Positions 45,327 to 56,669 of a stretch of 64,000 nucleotides of DNA are shown here, in pieces; the stretch's first letter is position 1; each line of letters starts with the position of its first letter. The position numbers were made by a program, and so were the translations under genes. Under the pieces are notes generated by a model. That model worked only from the letters and a program-made list of their open reading frames with translations, was not told where the DNA came from and did no database searches. The stretch spans positions 3,601,157 through 3,665,156 of the forward strand of contig NC_087070.1 of assembly GCF_963678635.1 (NCBI RefSeq). The letters run 5' to 3'. Source of the DNA: Symsagittifera roscoffensis (lineage: Eukaryota; Xenacoelomorpha; Acoela; Convolutidae).

Positions 45327-48300
45327 TACAAAACATTCGTCGGTTATTATGCTTTTGTCCCGTACGTGAAGACAGTTGCGAATTTACACCAGTACTGCTG
45401 GCTGTGTGAGCATTTTAGTGCCTTCCAGTCTCGTTTTTGGACAAAGTTCAAAATGGGCCTTAGGTTCCTGTCTATCCGTGTGGCCGCGGCAATGAAGATG
45501 AGTCCTGGTACCTTTTTAGAGGTTCTTCCTGTATAATGGCGTATCTTCTTCTGTTTCCTTGTTGGTGCTCCGGTCTACTGTAGCGATGATCCCTTCATGA
45601 CTTGCTTCAATCTGCAGTTGTAGGTCCTCATTTTGGCGATTCCTCGTTTTGAAGTTGTTCTTCTTGTCTGCTCTGCGTGGGATCCACGTGGCTTACACAG
45701 TACTAGTACACTTCGGGTTTCTCTATTGTGAGTTGTGTTTGGTTTTTTCTTCTTGGCTTCCCGTGCCTCAGCTCGCGATTCTGTTTGTGTGTTTATTTCA
45801 GATTTCTCCACTTCTGTTTGAGAGTAGATTTGCTTTGCTCGTTTTGGTGGTGTACCTGATATGTTAGACATGTTTGCCTCTTCTGAAATGATTTTTTTTT
45901 GTAAATGCTCTTTTAGTTTCTGTGTTTTTTTGTTAGAAGTTGACTGGCGTTTCTGACTTCAGCCTGTATCAGTGGTGAGTCAGGTGTGTTTTTACAAACG
46001 TGATTGAAATAATCTGTGCAACTTGCACATCAACGAGCTATCTTTTTCTCTGTTGAACTATTTTCGATTTTTATTTTCTTCAGCTACAGATAAACAAAAT
46101 TTTGTTTTGTCGAATGTTGTAAGCTCAGCGTTGCAGAAACTGCTGAAGTTATTTAAAATTCCTCAAAAGAAATGGCAAAAACGAACAAAAAAGGAAACAT
46201 CTTACATACCTGAGCATACTGAGATTGCTTTGCTGATCTCTACCAGTGGGTGCTCAGATGTCAACGACTATTTGCATTTCAAGGACTTTTTTTTAAAAAT
46301 TTTTAATTCAGTCCTTCAGAAAACAAACATGAATAGAAACTTCTAAAACCAACATAAAAAATTTAGATAGTTTTGAACTTCAAATTAATAGGAAATTATT
46401 TGTTCAAGGCAGAATTGCTTTTGATAGTGTTCTATAGGTAAGCTATCAAGTCCAAGTCTAACAAACTTCATAAATAGCTATATAGTGTTATTTGATCACG
46501 TCACAAAAATCAAATCGAGATTTTTAATTAAATGAGGGTAATTTTTCGTTTAACTTGACCTATGGGAAGATGAACAAAGCAAAAACTAACATAGAACCAA
46601 AAACATTGAAAACAAACTGTTATCTGTTACTTAGAAAATTTTTGCAATCATATCGGGCTCTCCTCTCAGCCACCAATTTTTTTTATCAGGAAGGAGTTTA
46701 CTAGGGTTGGTTCTGGAATTCTCTCTGGCTGTCGGTTGGTTACCACGTCGTCTTCCGATCATCCTTCAAGGTCATGCATGATTACTGCAGGGAAAGGAAT
46801 ATGAATCATGTTTTTCTGATCTACACTTGCGTAATTTGCGTTCTCCAAAATTATTTTATATGGCAGTCCCGTTGTGCTATGTTTGATAGAGGTGTGTTGG
46901 TTTATCTCCCCATGTACGAATCGAATAGTGAAATTTTTTGAATCCGTGAGGAGTAATTACAATTATTTTTTTAAGTACTGCGACATCTGATGCTAGTTTG
47001 AATGGTGTGCTGTTTTTGTCTATTCTCATTACCCCTAGTCTGAGTTTTAGTGTATATATCAATCGTGCATTTACCTACTTCTATTGACCTTTGATTGCCT
47101 CCTGATACAAAACATTCGTCGGTTATTATGCTTTTGTCCCGTACGTGAAGACAGTTGCGAATTTACACCAGTACTGCTGGCTGTGTGAGCATTTTAGTGC
47201 CTTCCAGTCTCGTTTTTGGACAAAGTTCAAAATGGGCCTTAGGTTCCTGTCTATCCGTGTGGCCGCGGCAATGAAGATGAGTCCTGGTACCTTTTTAGAG
47301 GTTCTTCCTGTATAATGGCGTATCTTCTTCTGTTTCCTTGTTGGTGCTCCGGTCTACTGTAGCGATGATCCCTTCATGACTTGCTTCAATCTGCAGTTGT
47401 AGGTCCTCATTTTGGCGATTCCTCGTTTTGAAGTTGTTCTTCTTGTCTGCTCTGCGTGGGATCCACGTGGCTTACACAGTACTAGTACACTTCGGGTTTC
47501 TCTATTGTGAGTTGTGTTTGGTTTTTGCTTCTTGGCTTCCCGTGCCTCAGCTCGCGATTCTGTTTGTGTGTTTATTTCAGATTTCTCCACTTCTGTTTGA
47601 GAGTAGATTTGCTTTGCTCGTTTTGGTGGTGTACCTGATATGTTAGACATGTTTGCCTCTTCTGAAATGATTTTTTTTTGTAAATGCTCTTTTAGTTTCT
47701 GTGTTTTTTTGTTAGAAGTTGACTGGCGTTTCTGACTTCGGCCTGTATCAGTGGTGAGTCAGGTGTGTTTTTACAAACGTGATTGAAATAATCTGTGCAA
47801 CTTGCACATCAACGAGCTATCTTTTTCTCTGTTGAACTATTTTCGATTTTTATTTTCTTCAGCTACAGATAAACAAAATTTTGTTTTGTCGAATGTTGTA
47901 AGCTCAGCGTTGCAGAAACTGCTGAAGTTATTTAAAATTCCTCAAAAGAAATGGCAAAAACGAACAAAAAAGGAAACATCTTACATACCTGAGCATACTG
48001 AGATTGCTTTGCTGATCTCTACCAGTGGGTGCTCAGATGTCAACGACTATTTGCATTTCAAGGACTTTTTTTTAAAATTTTTTAATTCAGTCCTTCAGAA
48101 AACAAACATGAATAGAAACTTCTAAAACCAACATAAAAAATTTAGATAGTTTTGAACTTCAAATTAATAGGAAATTATTTGTTCAAGGCAGAATTGCTTT
48201 TGATAGTGTTCTATAGGTAAGCTATCAAGTCCAAGTCTAACAAACTTCATAAATAGCTATATAGTGTTATTTGATCACGTCACAAAAATCAAATCGAGAT

Positions 48301-48884
48301 TTTTAATTAAATGAGGGTAATTTTTCGTTTAACTTGACCTATGGGAAGATGAACAAAGCAAAAACTAACATAGAACCAAAAACATTGAAAACAAACTGTT
48401 ATCTGTTACTTAGAAAATTTTTGCAATCATATCGAGCTCTCCTCTCAGCCACCAATTTTTTTTATCAGGAAGGAGTTTACTAGGGTTGGTTCTGGAATTC
48501 TCTCTGGCTGTCGGTTGGTTACCACGTCGTCTTCCGATCATCCTTCAAGGTCATGCATGATTTCTGCAGGGAAAGGAATATGAATCATGTTTTTCTGATC
48601 TACACTTGCGTAATTTGCGTTCTCCAAAATTATTTTATATGGCAGTCCCGTTGTGCTATGTTTGATAGAGGTGTGTTGGTTTATCTCCCCATGTACGAAT
48701 CGAATAGTGAAATTTTTTGAATCCGTGAGGAGTAATTACAATTATTTTTTTAAGTACTGCGACATCTGATGCTAGTTTGAATCGTGTGCTGTTTTTGTCT
48801 ATTCTCATTACCCCTAGTCTGAGTTTTAGTGTATATATCAATCGTGCATTTACCTACTTCTATTGACCTTTGATTGCCTCCTGA
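45327..48884. repeat. 1,779-bp nearly exact tandem duplication
   Basis: 45327-47105 and 47106-48884 align with a constant offset of 1,779. I noticed only a few differences over the whole unit (for example near 45756, 46654 and 47003). The joint at 47105/47106 brings GATTGCCTCCTGA against TACAAAACATTCG. It is far younger than the surrounding array, or is an assembly duplication. Confidence 0.9.
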
Positions 48885-49990
48885 TGCAAAAAAAAAAAAT
48901 TATGTCGTTTCCTTCACAAAAAGGAAAATTTTCGCCTGATCGCATACTTATTTCCTAAGATCGCTGTTATTGGATATGATTTCTTTCATAAACTTCATTA
49001 GCGACGTATGACATTGTGTTAGAAATTACTTTGATTGTAGAAAATTTTGACGATTTATCGATAGCAACTGATATATGCGTCCCTATTTAGTTCAAAAGTC
49101 CAGCAAATTCTATTTTATTTCTTAATTTGATTCAATCACTGTTTCTCTTAGGAATTGGTGTTGTTTTTCCTACAACAGATTGTAAGTTGTTGCCTTGATC
49201 CGTACATTGCCGGCAGTTTTGTGCAATTTTTACCACTGATCGGTGTATGTGTGAGAACTACATGTGTTGGCGGAGGTCGAGGTCGAGTGGGTAAGGTAGA
49301 TGTTCTCCAGTACTGTTTATCGGACCCGTGTTGATAGTACAAAACATTCGTCGATTATTAGGCTTTTGTCTCATACGTGAAGACGGTTGCGAATTTATAC
49401 CAGTACTGGCTGTGTGAGCATTTTAGTGCCTTCTAGTCTCGTTTTGGACGAAGTTCAAAATGGGCCTTAGTTTCCGGTCTATCCGTGTGGCCGCAGCGAT
49501 GATGGTGAGTCTTAGTACCTTTTTAGATATTCTTCCTGTATATTGGCGCATCTTCTTCTGTTTCCGTGTTGGTGCTCTGGTCTGCTGTAGCGATGATCCC
49601 TTCATGAATTGCTTCAATCTGCAGTTGTACGTCCTCATTTTGGTGATTCTTCGTTTTGAAGTTGTTGTTTTTGTCTGCTTCACGTGGCTCAAACAGTACT
49701 CGTACACTTAGGGTTTCTCTATTGTGAGTTGTGTTTGCTTTTTGCTTCTTGGCTTCCCGTGCCTCAGCTCGCGATTCTGTTTGTGTGTTTATTTCAGATT
49801 TCTCCACTTCTGTTTGCGAGTAGGTTTTCTCTGCTCGTTGTGGTGGTGTAGCTGATATGTTAGACTTGTTTGCCTCTTCTGAAATAATAATTTTTTGTAA
49901 ATGCTGTTTTAGTTTCTGTGTTTTTTTTTGTTAGAAGTTGATTGGCGTTTCTGACTTCGGCTTGTATCAGTGGTGAGTCAGGTGTGTTAT
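48455..49990 (-). repeat. segment B of the gypsy element, copy nearest to pol
   Basis: Continuous with the pol remnant on the minus strand. It carries frames with EKSEINTQTESRAEAREAK (Glu-rich linker), YYQHGSDKQYWRTSTLPTRP and LGVMRIDKNSTRFKLASDVA. Copies occur at 46680-47770 (through the duplication joint), 44450-45990 and 42190-43745. Confidence 0.6.
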
Positions 49991-50218
49991 CCGTAGTCTT
50001 TCGTCCCATTCGGAGTCCCCCAACCACTTTTCTTCGTTCTGTGTTCCCCTACAAGTTTGATTGAAGGTTGATTTACAGTTTTCCCCTCTATTTTGTGCAC
50101 TGTCTTGGAGGAAGCCATCCTTGAAGGCCTTGTGAGGTCTTCTTATTCTTCTCAATTTTTTGGGATTTTCAGATCCGCAATATTTTGATTTGACTCAAGT
50201 TGATGGGTTCAGATTTTT

Positions 50219-51113
50219 TTATTTTGTTGTTAAGCAAGTGAAGTCATGAGAGTTTGAGATGGAGTGAATGATTTTGGTTTCATTTATTTGACCGCTTTTG
50301 ATTTTTTGGAAACTTTGAATTGCAATTGACAATTCAAGTCGCTTGTTAGTTTTCTTTAATTTTCCGCGCTCTTTCTGATCAATCGATAGGATGCGCGTCT
50401 CTGATTGGCTTGGTTGTTTAGAATTATTGTTAGTAATCACATGATTGTAAGTGAATGAGTTAACTGACGCCACTACATATTCCTTATGGTACGCGCTTGG
50501 CGGTATTGCTAATCTAACTGAATTTCTTGACTTATAGTCTATTAAACCTATTTTAGCTCCCGCCAAAAGTCTAATGTCAAAAATAAAAGGGGTTAACTGG
50601 TCAATCCATCTTGTAAGTGTTAGGTCGACAGCTTTCTGAAATTCTGCTGGTTTTCTGTTAGGCTATCAATTCCTCTCTAGAATTGGTATGCCACCGTGGT
50701 TTTGCCTCCGATGAGGCTAGAATTACACTGTTCTTTGGTCCAGTGGGATGTTAGAGTTTTTTTTTTCGTTTGGTTTCACTATTTGCGCAATTTTATCTAG
50801 TACAACCTCAATATTGGGCATCTGATTGTAGTTTGTATGTAAATATTTGCTTAGCTTCTTGGAGTCAAGTGTCAGTTTCACCTTTTGATACGTTTTTTAC
50901 TGTCATTACAATCGGGCTTAGGAATTGTTCATCTGATCATTTGTCCTTTTTTACCATGTGCTTTTGTTCAATCAGTTTGTCCGGTTTTTTATTTCTCTCT
51001 TGTGGTTGGACTGGTTTTCGTCTTTCGTTCTGATCTTTTGGGATTTTATCTTTCACGGAGTTGTTTGAAATTTTTTTACCTATTGTTTGATTTCTGGATT
51101 TCAACCGTCGTTT
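50219..51113 (-). pseudogene. gypsy reverse transcriptase start joined to RNase H end (internal deletion)
   Basis: Near 50960-50780 the minus strand reads SPIVMTVKK, VKLTLDSKKLSKYL, NQMPNIEVVLDKIAQIV: RT motifs 1 and 2 of Ty3/gypsy. A degraded IGGKTTVAYQF then FKKAVDLTLTRWID-like stretch (motif B/C approach) follows. Directly after it comes FIFDIRLLAGAKIGLIDYKSRN and AYHKEYVVASVNSF, the end of RNase H and the linker. The catalytic YxDD box and most of RNase H are missing, so roughly a kilobase was deleted. Confidence 0.65.
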
Positions 51114-51446
51114 TCATGGATTCTTAGCATTTGATGTTTCTTTGGTTTGTCTTGTATCAATCGGATTCTGATTTGCGGTAAAAGATGACACCCTATAAGG
51201 TTTGCGTTTTGGTCCTCGACTATGAAGTATGGGGCTGACTGGACGGTCTATCCCATCAATTCTAGTGCGACAAATAATTGTCTTTTTTCTATATATGATT
51301 TCTCTGTTGTAGCATGCTAGGTTTTGTGCTGCATCTTCCGATGGCATAAATTTTAATCTTGGTGAGCTGTCGTTATTTCGCAAGCGCTGAGCAGTCTGTT
51401 CATTGATAGTAGACCATGTGCTTCCTGGGTCTGCGAGAACAAACAA
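51114..51446 (-). pseudogene. gypsy aspartic protease domain
   Basis: Frame begins VLADPGSTWSTINEQTAQRL. The retropepsin catalytic motif D-T/S-G is here D-P-G, an inactivating-looking change, but the following S-x-S-x-I-N is typical. The remainder (DDSSPRLKFMPSEDA) follows the expected order before the RT. Confidence 0.6.
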
Positions 51447-51479
51447 ATGCTTACGTCTTTGTTTTCAAATTTACTATGT

Positions 51480-52176
51480 GTCCGTTTAGATCATCATCAT
51501 TGATATATGCTGGCATTTTTTTCAAGTACTTCAGCAATTCCCATTACCGAGAAGTTATCTCGTGGTAGTTCTTCCCATTCTTTTGAGGATATGAAATCCA
51601 CGAATGCTACTGCGTCTTTTTTGTCAATTTTGTTGTTTTTTTGTCGAATTCTGTTTGTTCTTCATTTCCTTTTACATTTTTAATTTGTCGATCTGCAGTT
51701 TTTTTGCCAAATTTATTCTTTTCGCGCATTTGTGCATTATTTGTCCTTCAAGAGAACTGATTGTAAGTGGTTCGGTCCAAATTGTTTTCCACACTTACTT
51801 TGTTTTTTTTTCCAGTGTATGCGTTTTGTTAACCACTTGTGCTTTGTGATTGGCGTGGGAAGTTTTGTTGTCTTCTGTGTCCTCGACCCCATTGCTTTTT
51901 TTTGGGGTAAATTGATTGTCCACCGCGGCCTCGAGGTTGTATATATCCTTCAAATTCCTACTTGATTGGTGAAGGCGTTGAGAGTCCGAACAGGTTCGTT
52001 TTTATTATCTTATTAGGTTCAATACCTTATCGCGACGAATTCCGTACTCATAAGCATCTCGTGGAAATCTGGTTTCTGCTAGTAATTCCTGTGCTACTTT
52101 CTCGTTGTTCATGTGCTGGACCAAGTAACTCTATGAATTCTGTTACTTGTGCATTATTTGTACAAGTTTTCTTTTT
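51480..52176 (-). pseudogene. gypsy gag with nucleocapsid zinc knuckle, broken
   Basis: Minus-strand fragments read ELLAETRFPRDAYEYGIRR and, after a frameshift, KCGKQFGPNHLQS with a following Cys-rich segment. These match the gag end and zinc-knuckle region of Ty3/gypsy elements common in marine invertebrates. The C-x-x-C-G-x-x-x-G-x-N-H-x-x-x-C pattern has lost some Cys. Confidence 0.6.
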
Positions 52177-52510
52177 AAAATTTAGTCCCAAAATATTTTT
52201 GGTTTTTTAATTAAAACGTACATGTCTAAATCAAATTTATGACTCAGAAACTTGCAGACAAATTAATTTAAAAATAATTAATTAATTTTAGAGGTTAAAA
52301 AATTTTTAATCTTAATAGTATTTTAGCGGTCAAATGTGATTGGCTAGTTTTTTATCATGATGGTTTCGAACCAAATTGTATGTGATTTACTCTAAATAAC
52401 ATTTGTAAATTGATGTTTTATCGTCATTTAGATTAGTTTTTTGTAAAAATCCTGACAATGCACATAGTTGCGAAAACATTCGAAATTTACTTTTTAGCAA
52501 AATTTTTTTC
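52177..52510 (+). repeat. Penelope pseudo-LTR, left copy
   Basis: Starts AAAATTTAGTCCCAAAATAT and matches 56670-57000 at roughly nine of ten positions. It includes the CCTGACAATG..GCGAAAAC segment discussed as a hammerhead-like motif. Confidence 0.8.
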
Positions 52511-52745
52511 AATTTTACTTGTAAATTTGTGATAAACTAAAAAACGAAGAGCTTAAAGTTCCAACTGTTTTCATATTAAGGGGCCAATATAAAAATCTTT
52601 AATGATTTTCATCAATGTATAGGGAATTTTTATAGTGTTTTTTTTTATCGATACGTAAAATATGGCCAATTTATATTTGAGTTACCGCAGTGTTTCATAT
52701 TGTAGCAGCTAGCTCCCTGTTCCACAGCATCAACATCCTTAGCAT

Positions 52746-53186
52746 ATGCGAGAAAAAGCAATACGAGAGCCTTGTTACAGCAATTCCTGGCCTATCGGTG
52801 TCGAGGAGCTGACAAACAATTTGAAGTCGAAGAAGCAGAAGATTTTGGCGATCGTTTATTGCAGAAGGGAAGGAACGCCCGACTTGTTTAGTCAGCTTCT
52901 CGGCACAGGAGTGCTAATTATTCCAGCTACAAAACGGCTACTCTCCAAAAGCAAGCAAAACGACCCGGAGCAGCTCAAGGAATATTTGAAGCTGCACCAG
53001 AGTGCTGAATTTGAGCTGAAATCTCTGCGATTGGTAGTGGCACACAAAAAAACAAGGCTTTCAGAGCTGATTGGAAATATCAGGAGCAAACAACAGAGGC
53101 CCTCACGGACAAGGAGGAAGGCGAAAGCAAGATGTGAGCAGAAGCTGAAGGCAGAGGAAGTGTCTGCGCTTCAAAGACAGGGGTGA
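52746..53186 (+). CDS. Penelope 5' reading frame, charged protein
   Basis: 146 codons, complete ATG to TGA, ending about 200 bp before the next frame. The protein is Lys/Arg/Glu-rich (QKILAIVYCRREGTPDLF; HKKTRLSELIGNIRSKQQR; a strongly basic RTRRKAKAR near the end) and probably helical. It has no motif I recognise. It may be the element's N-terminal extension or a separate small ORF. It uses a less AT-rich codon set than the flanks, in line with the rest of the element. Confidence 0.45.
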   Translation: MREKAIREPCYSNSWPIGVEELTNNLKSKKQKILAIVYCRREGTPDLFSQLLGTGVLIIPATKRLLSKSKQNDPEQLKEYLKLHQSAEFELKSLRLVVAHKKTRLSELIGNIRSKQQRPSRTRRKAKARCEQKLKAEEVSALQRQG

Positions 53187-54559
53187 GAAGAGTGTGATTT
53201 GTTTTGCTTTGTGCCTTGTGAGTTTCATTACTCGTGGCCTGCAAAACAATGACCGCAGTACTTTTGCCTGCTGTTTGGCTCAGACAAATTTTAAAAAGAA
53301 AACTTTCTTGGAAAATTGTGTGACACTATTTAAAATTCCTCAAAAAAGTTCAAGTATCTGTACATAGACTGAAGTTTCTGAGAAAATGTCTGAAAAACGA
53401 TCTAATACCGGATTTTTTGAAGTTCAGGGTCCCCGACAAGGGGATTCTTCGGACCAAGCTGTGCATAATTTTCAATTGAAACTACTAAGGACTGAAACCT
53501 CTAGGGCAAATGAGGACAGGAAAAGGTACGGAGAGATGCTAATGAAAGCAAGATCACTGGTGCAAAAAGAAATTGACGAGCAGTGGTGGGCATCCATTTT
53601 CCGCTTCGTGAGGCGTCAAATTGAGGCAAGCTTAAAGACAACATCAGAAAACCATAGAAAAAAGTTAGACAAACTGTCCGAGAGACAAGATAAAACTGTT
53701 GGGGGGAGAAATGAGCAATCAGTTATGGTACTTGATAACATTGAACTGCCTGAATGGGTATATGAAGTGCTATCAACGGGCCCGAAGCATCCCATTAGAG
53801 ACAAATTTAACAAAACACATTTTTTGGCGGATATTGACATTTTCCTCTCCCAATTGAAAATCAAAAAACATCTGGTGAAACAATATGTGGAATCGAAGCA
53901 GCGGCAAAGACATATGCAAAAAACGTAAGGCAAACCCCAAGAGACAAAGCCGTTAAAAAAACGAGGAAATATCTCAAAGATAATAGGTTGCTGGCTGTGC
54001 TTTTTGATAAGGGGTTGGTTTTTGCATAATGAGGAATCAAACGTTTGAATCAAAGCTGGAATCCTTGTTGCAATCTGCTCAGTTCGTGAAAAAAGATGCA
54101 ACCACTGATGGGGTATTACTAAAAGTTGAGAAGGAACTCAACAAAAAATTACTAGCCATGAACAAAAGAGACGAGATAAGTGATCAGTTATTTTCGAAGA
54201 TGAGGTCAACAGGGGGGCAACCCGCCCGTTTGTACGGTTTAGCTAAGGTACACAAGGATGAGACACCCCTACGACCAGTACTATCACTTCCAGGCAGCTG
54301 GTATGAGAATCTTAACAAAATGCTTGCAAAGTGTTTTGACGAAATCGATGGAGCAAATATAGAAACCAATACTGAAGAGGCTAGAGAAACAATTGAAAAC
54401 ATTGCTCTAGATCCGGATGAAACCATAATATCTCTTAGTGTGAAAAGTTTGTACAACAACGTTCCCCTGAAGGAGGCAATTGAAACTGCTTTACAGTAGC
54501 TGTACAGCTAGGAGTCTCCTCCTGAAATTCAAAGAGGAACCATGAAAAGGCTTTGTGAC

Positions 54560-55421
54560 AGAATGGACGAAAATGCAGATTCGGCAATTTCGAATTATTA
54601 GCAGCTAACCTTCCGAATTAGCAGTTTTGAAGGATTAGCAGTGTTATTGGAACAATTAGTCAAACTGTGAAGGCTGGAATATTCTGGTATTTCAAATTTT
54701 CAAAGTTTCGAAGTATGGCGTCAGATTTCTGAGAAACGCCAGAATCGGCCATTTTGGAAGAAAACCAGAAAAAATCAGAACAACAATAGTTGCGATAGCG
54801 ATGACTACGAGAATCGTGATTGAAAAACAACAACGAATTGCAGAGTTAGCAGAGACCGCTCCGAGTTGCAACTATTGTGTCGCTACAATAGTTGCAAGGC
54901 CATTCACAACAACGGTAAAGGGTAGAAGACAGCCTTCAGGAAGGAAGATAAGGACGTTATTTCCCCGGATTCAGGAATCCGGAGAAGTCTCGGGAGTTGA
55001 ACTGAAACCCTTTTATATAAAACTTTTAGCTTCCCGGTTATGTCTTGAATTGAAATTAACTATCATTTGAATTCATTTTGCAAGGATGAGAAGCTAGGAG
55101 TTGGGGCAAAGGGTTGATCCATTTTCGAGGCAGATGATGATTTTTATTTACTGAACAAAAACAATAGTAATATAATAAGTTGTAGTAGCCATGAGACCCA
55201 GCCATGAGCTCACTATTTCTGCATGTAATCTAGTTAATTTGAGTGTTTTGACCAAAGCCGAAAGCAGTAACCTTTTTGTCGACCCGATGTTAGAAAGACC
55301 ACCAAAAGAACTGGCTTTGGTAGAGACGTTGAAAAGCATATAAAGCTCTGTTTAGACGCTGGCCAGTCGTCTTAGGACCTAGCTTTATTTTTCGTCGATA
55401 TGTACTTCCGGGCGAATATTA
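54560..55421 (+). repeat. repeat R3, copy 2, inserted in the Penelope RT
   Basis: Matches the reverse complement of 26095-27070. The left edge is near GACAGAATGGACGAAAATGC and the right edge near GTACTTCCGGGCGAATATTAC. The flanking RT fragments rejoin sensibly across it (GTMKRLC before, NMPNSKVYFKC after), showing it is a later insertion and not part of the RT. Confidence 0.75.
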
Positions 55422-55618
55422 CATTTTTGAATATGCCGAACAGCAAAGTATATTTCAAGTGTAATGATTCATGGTATGTACAAGTTGATGGTTTAGAAAT
55501 GGGCGCGTCCCTCGCTGTAATTCTGGCAAACTTATGGCTGAAAGAGTACGAGTTTGCTCTAAGACAAGAAATACCGGTGGGAACGGAGATACATCAAATT
55601 AAGGACAAAAACGGCTTG

Positions 55619-55765
55619 TGCCCATGCTGCAGCAGTAGAATCACATATAGATCAAAGGGGGCTGAATGCGAGAGTTGCCGAAACTGGTATCATCTAAAAT
55701 GCGGAAAAATATCCGATGACATATACGCATCAATAACCGAGATAGTCTGGTACTGTGAAAGCTGC
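55619..55765 (+). other. PHD-type zinc finger inserted in the Penelope RT
   Basis: Residues follow Cys4-His-Cys3: CPCC, then CESC, then HLKC (in NWYHLKC), then CESC, with Trp two residues before the last Cys pair (IVWYCESC). All eight ligands are present with normal PHD spacing. It sits between motif B and the YVDD box, in the same open frame as both. Confidence 0.88.
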
Positions 55766-56669
55766 TGCCGAGCTAAGAACAAGGAGAAGAATACTCCTCA
55801 GTTGAAATTGTTCCTCAGGTATGTGGATGACATTGTTAGAACAGTCAGAGGGGAGCCGAGTTGTCTTCTCGATGCCGCCAATTCTATCCATCCAAATTTG
55901 CATATCACTCTAGAGAAAATTATTTCGAAAGGGAATTTGCCGTTCCTCGATTTGAACATAAATGTATCGCAGGGTAGGCGTGTTACTTGCAGTTGGTATC
56001 AAAAACCAACAGAAACAGAGACAACTAAAGAAGCTGCGCCCCAACTCAGTATAAGCGTAGTGTTATCCAAGGAACTGTACTCAGGGTTTTTAGGAGTACA
56101 TCTAGCTGGGAGCAATTTGATAAGGCTATGGAAACTAATAGGGCGCAATGGCTGACAAATCAGTACCCTGAAAAATGATCCACAAAGGTGGCTTCAGACG
56201 CCTTGTGCAAGATCATCGAGGGTAAGGGCAAGCCCCTGGATAGTGAGAGGTGTTTGTCAGCTCAATCACCAAAAGATGGGAAGCCCCCAATGCTGATGGT
56301 GCAATATAGAGGTAACCAGAGCCAATATTTTGCTAACAGGTTACGAAAATTAACTAACGTTCAAGTGGTTTTTACCATCACTGAAGTCAGCATTTTCTAA
56401 TGACCTCAAGTCAAGAGTGGTTTATAAATTGTCATGTAGTGGATGCACTTCCACCTATGTCGGACAAACTGTTCGACATTTGACCACTAGAATTGAGGAA
56501 CATAAGAAAGCAGACTCACCGGTAGGCCTCCACCTTCAGCAATGCCAACTTGAGGGAAATTGCGCAGATCTTAGTTGGGAAATTATAGATAGGTCAAACA
56601 ACCAAAGAAAATTGCTAATACTAGAGGCAATACACGCGCGACGAGTTTAGGAGCAGGGAGTTAATACTG

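Larger units (their letters stand above)
42190..49990 (-). repeat. alternating A-B tandem array
   Basis: Segment A (about 0.7 kb, equal to 39710-40395) occurs at 43745-44445, 45990-46675 and 47769-48454. Segment B separates them. Every A-to-B joint has the same bases (CAGCCACCAA next to TTTTTATCAGG) and every B-to-A joint is GTGAGTCAGGTGTGTTTTT, so the A-B unit was copied as one piece after a single rearrangement. Confidence 0.75.
40901..52176 (-). mobile_element. decayed Ty3/gypsy retrotransposon with internal tandem array
   Basis: Read from 52176 down, the minus strand gives gag/nucleocapsid, protease, the start of reverse transcriptase, then a jump to the end of RNase H, then segment B. 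After that segments A and B alternate several times down to 42.19 kb, followed by an unrecognised 1.3-kb tail and the LTR-like units. All frames are broken. The Penelope element begins immediately at 52177. Confidence 0.7.
53386..56656 (+). pseudogene. Penelope reverse transcriptase with PHD finger and GIY-YIG endonuclease, broken
   Basis: Frames are 53386-53928 (N-terminal, with KKHLVKQYVESKQR), 54029-54499, 55430-56155, 56188-56400 and 56417-56650. The RT starts with RLYGLAKVHKDETPLRPVLS. Motif A reads SLSVKSLYNNVP, where the catalytic Asp position holds Ser. R3 then interrupts. The RT resumes with motif B (QVDGLEMGAS, 55481-55510), then a PHD finger, then motif C LRYVDDIVR (55820-55831 for YVDD) and FLDLNINV. 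The C-terminal part has VVYKLSCSGCTSTYVGQT and TTRIEEHKKADSPVGLH: the GIY-YIG nuclease with its Cys pair. In-frame stops and frameshifts make it inactive. It would have nicked DNA and primed reverse transcription at the target. Confidence 0.85.

Noticed and set aside
51446-51480. BEL/Pao assignment of the LTR element
   Set aside because: The nucleocapsid, RT motif 1-2 and RNase H end match Ty3/gypsy order and wording; no BEL/Pao RT landmark is present.
41496-51965. Many plus-strand frames rich in Phe, Cys, Val and Leu across the gypsy region
   Set aside because: They are antisense shadows of decayed minus-strand retrotransposon coding sequence.
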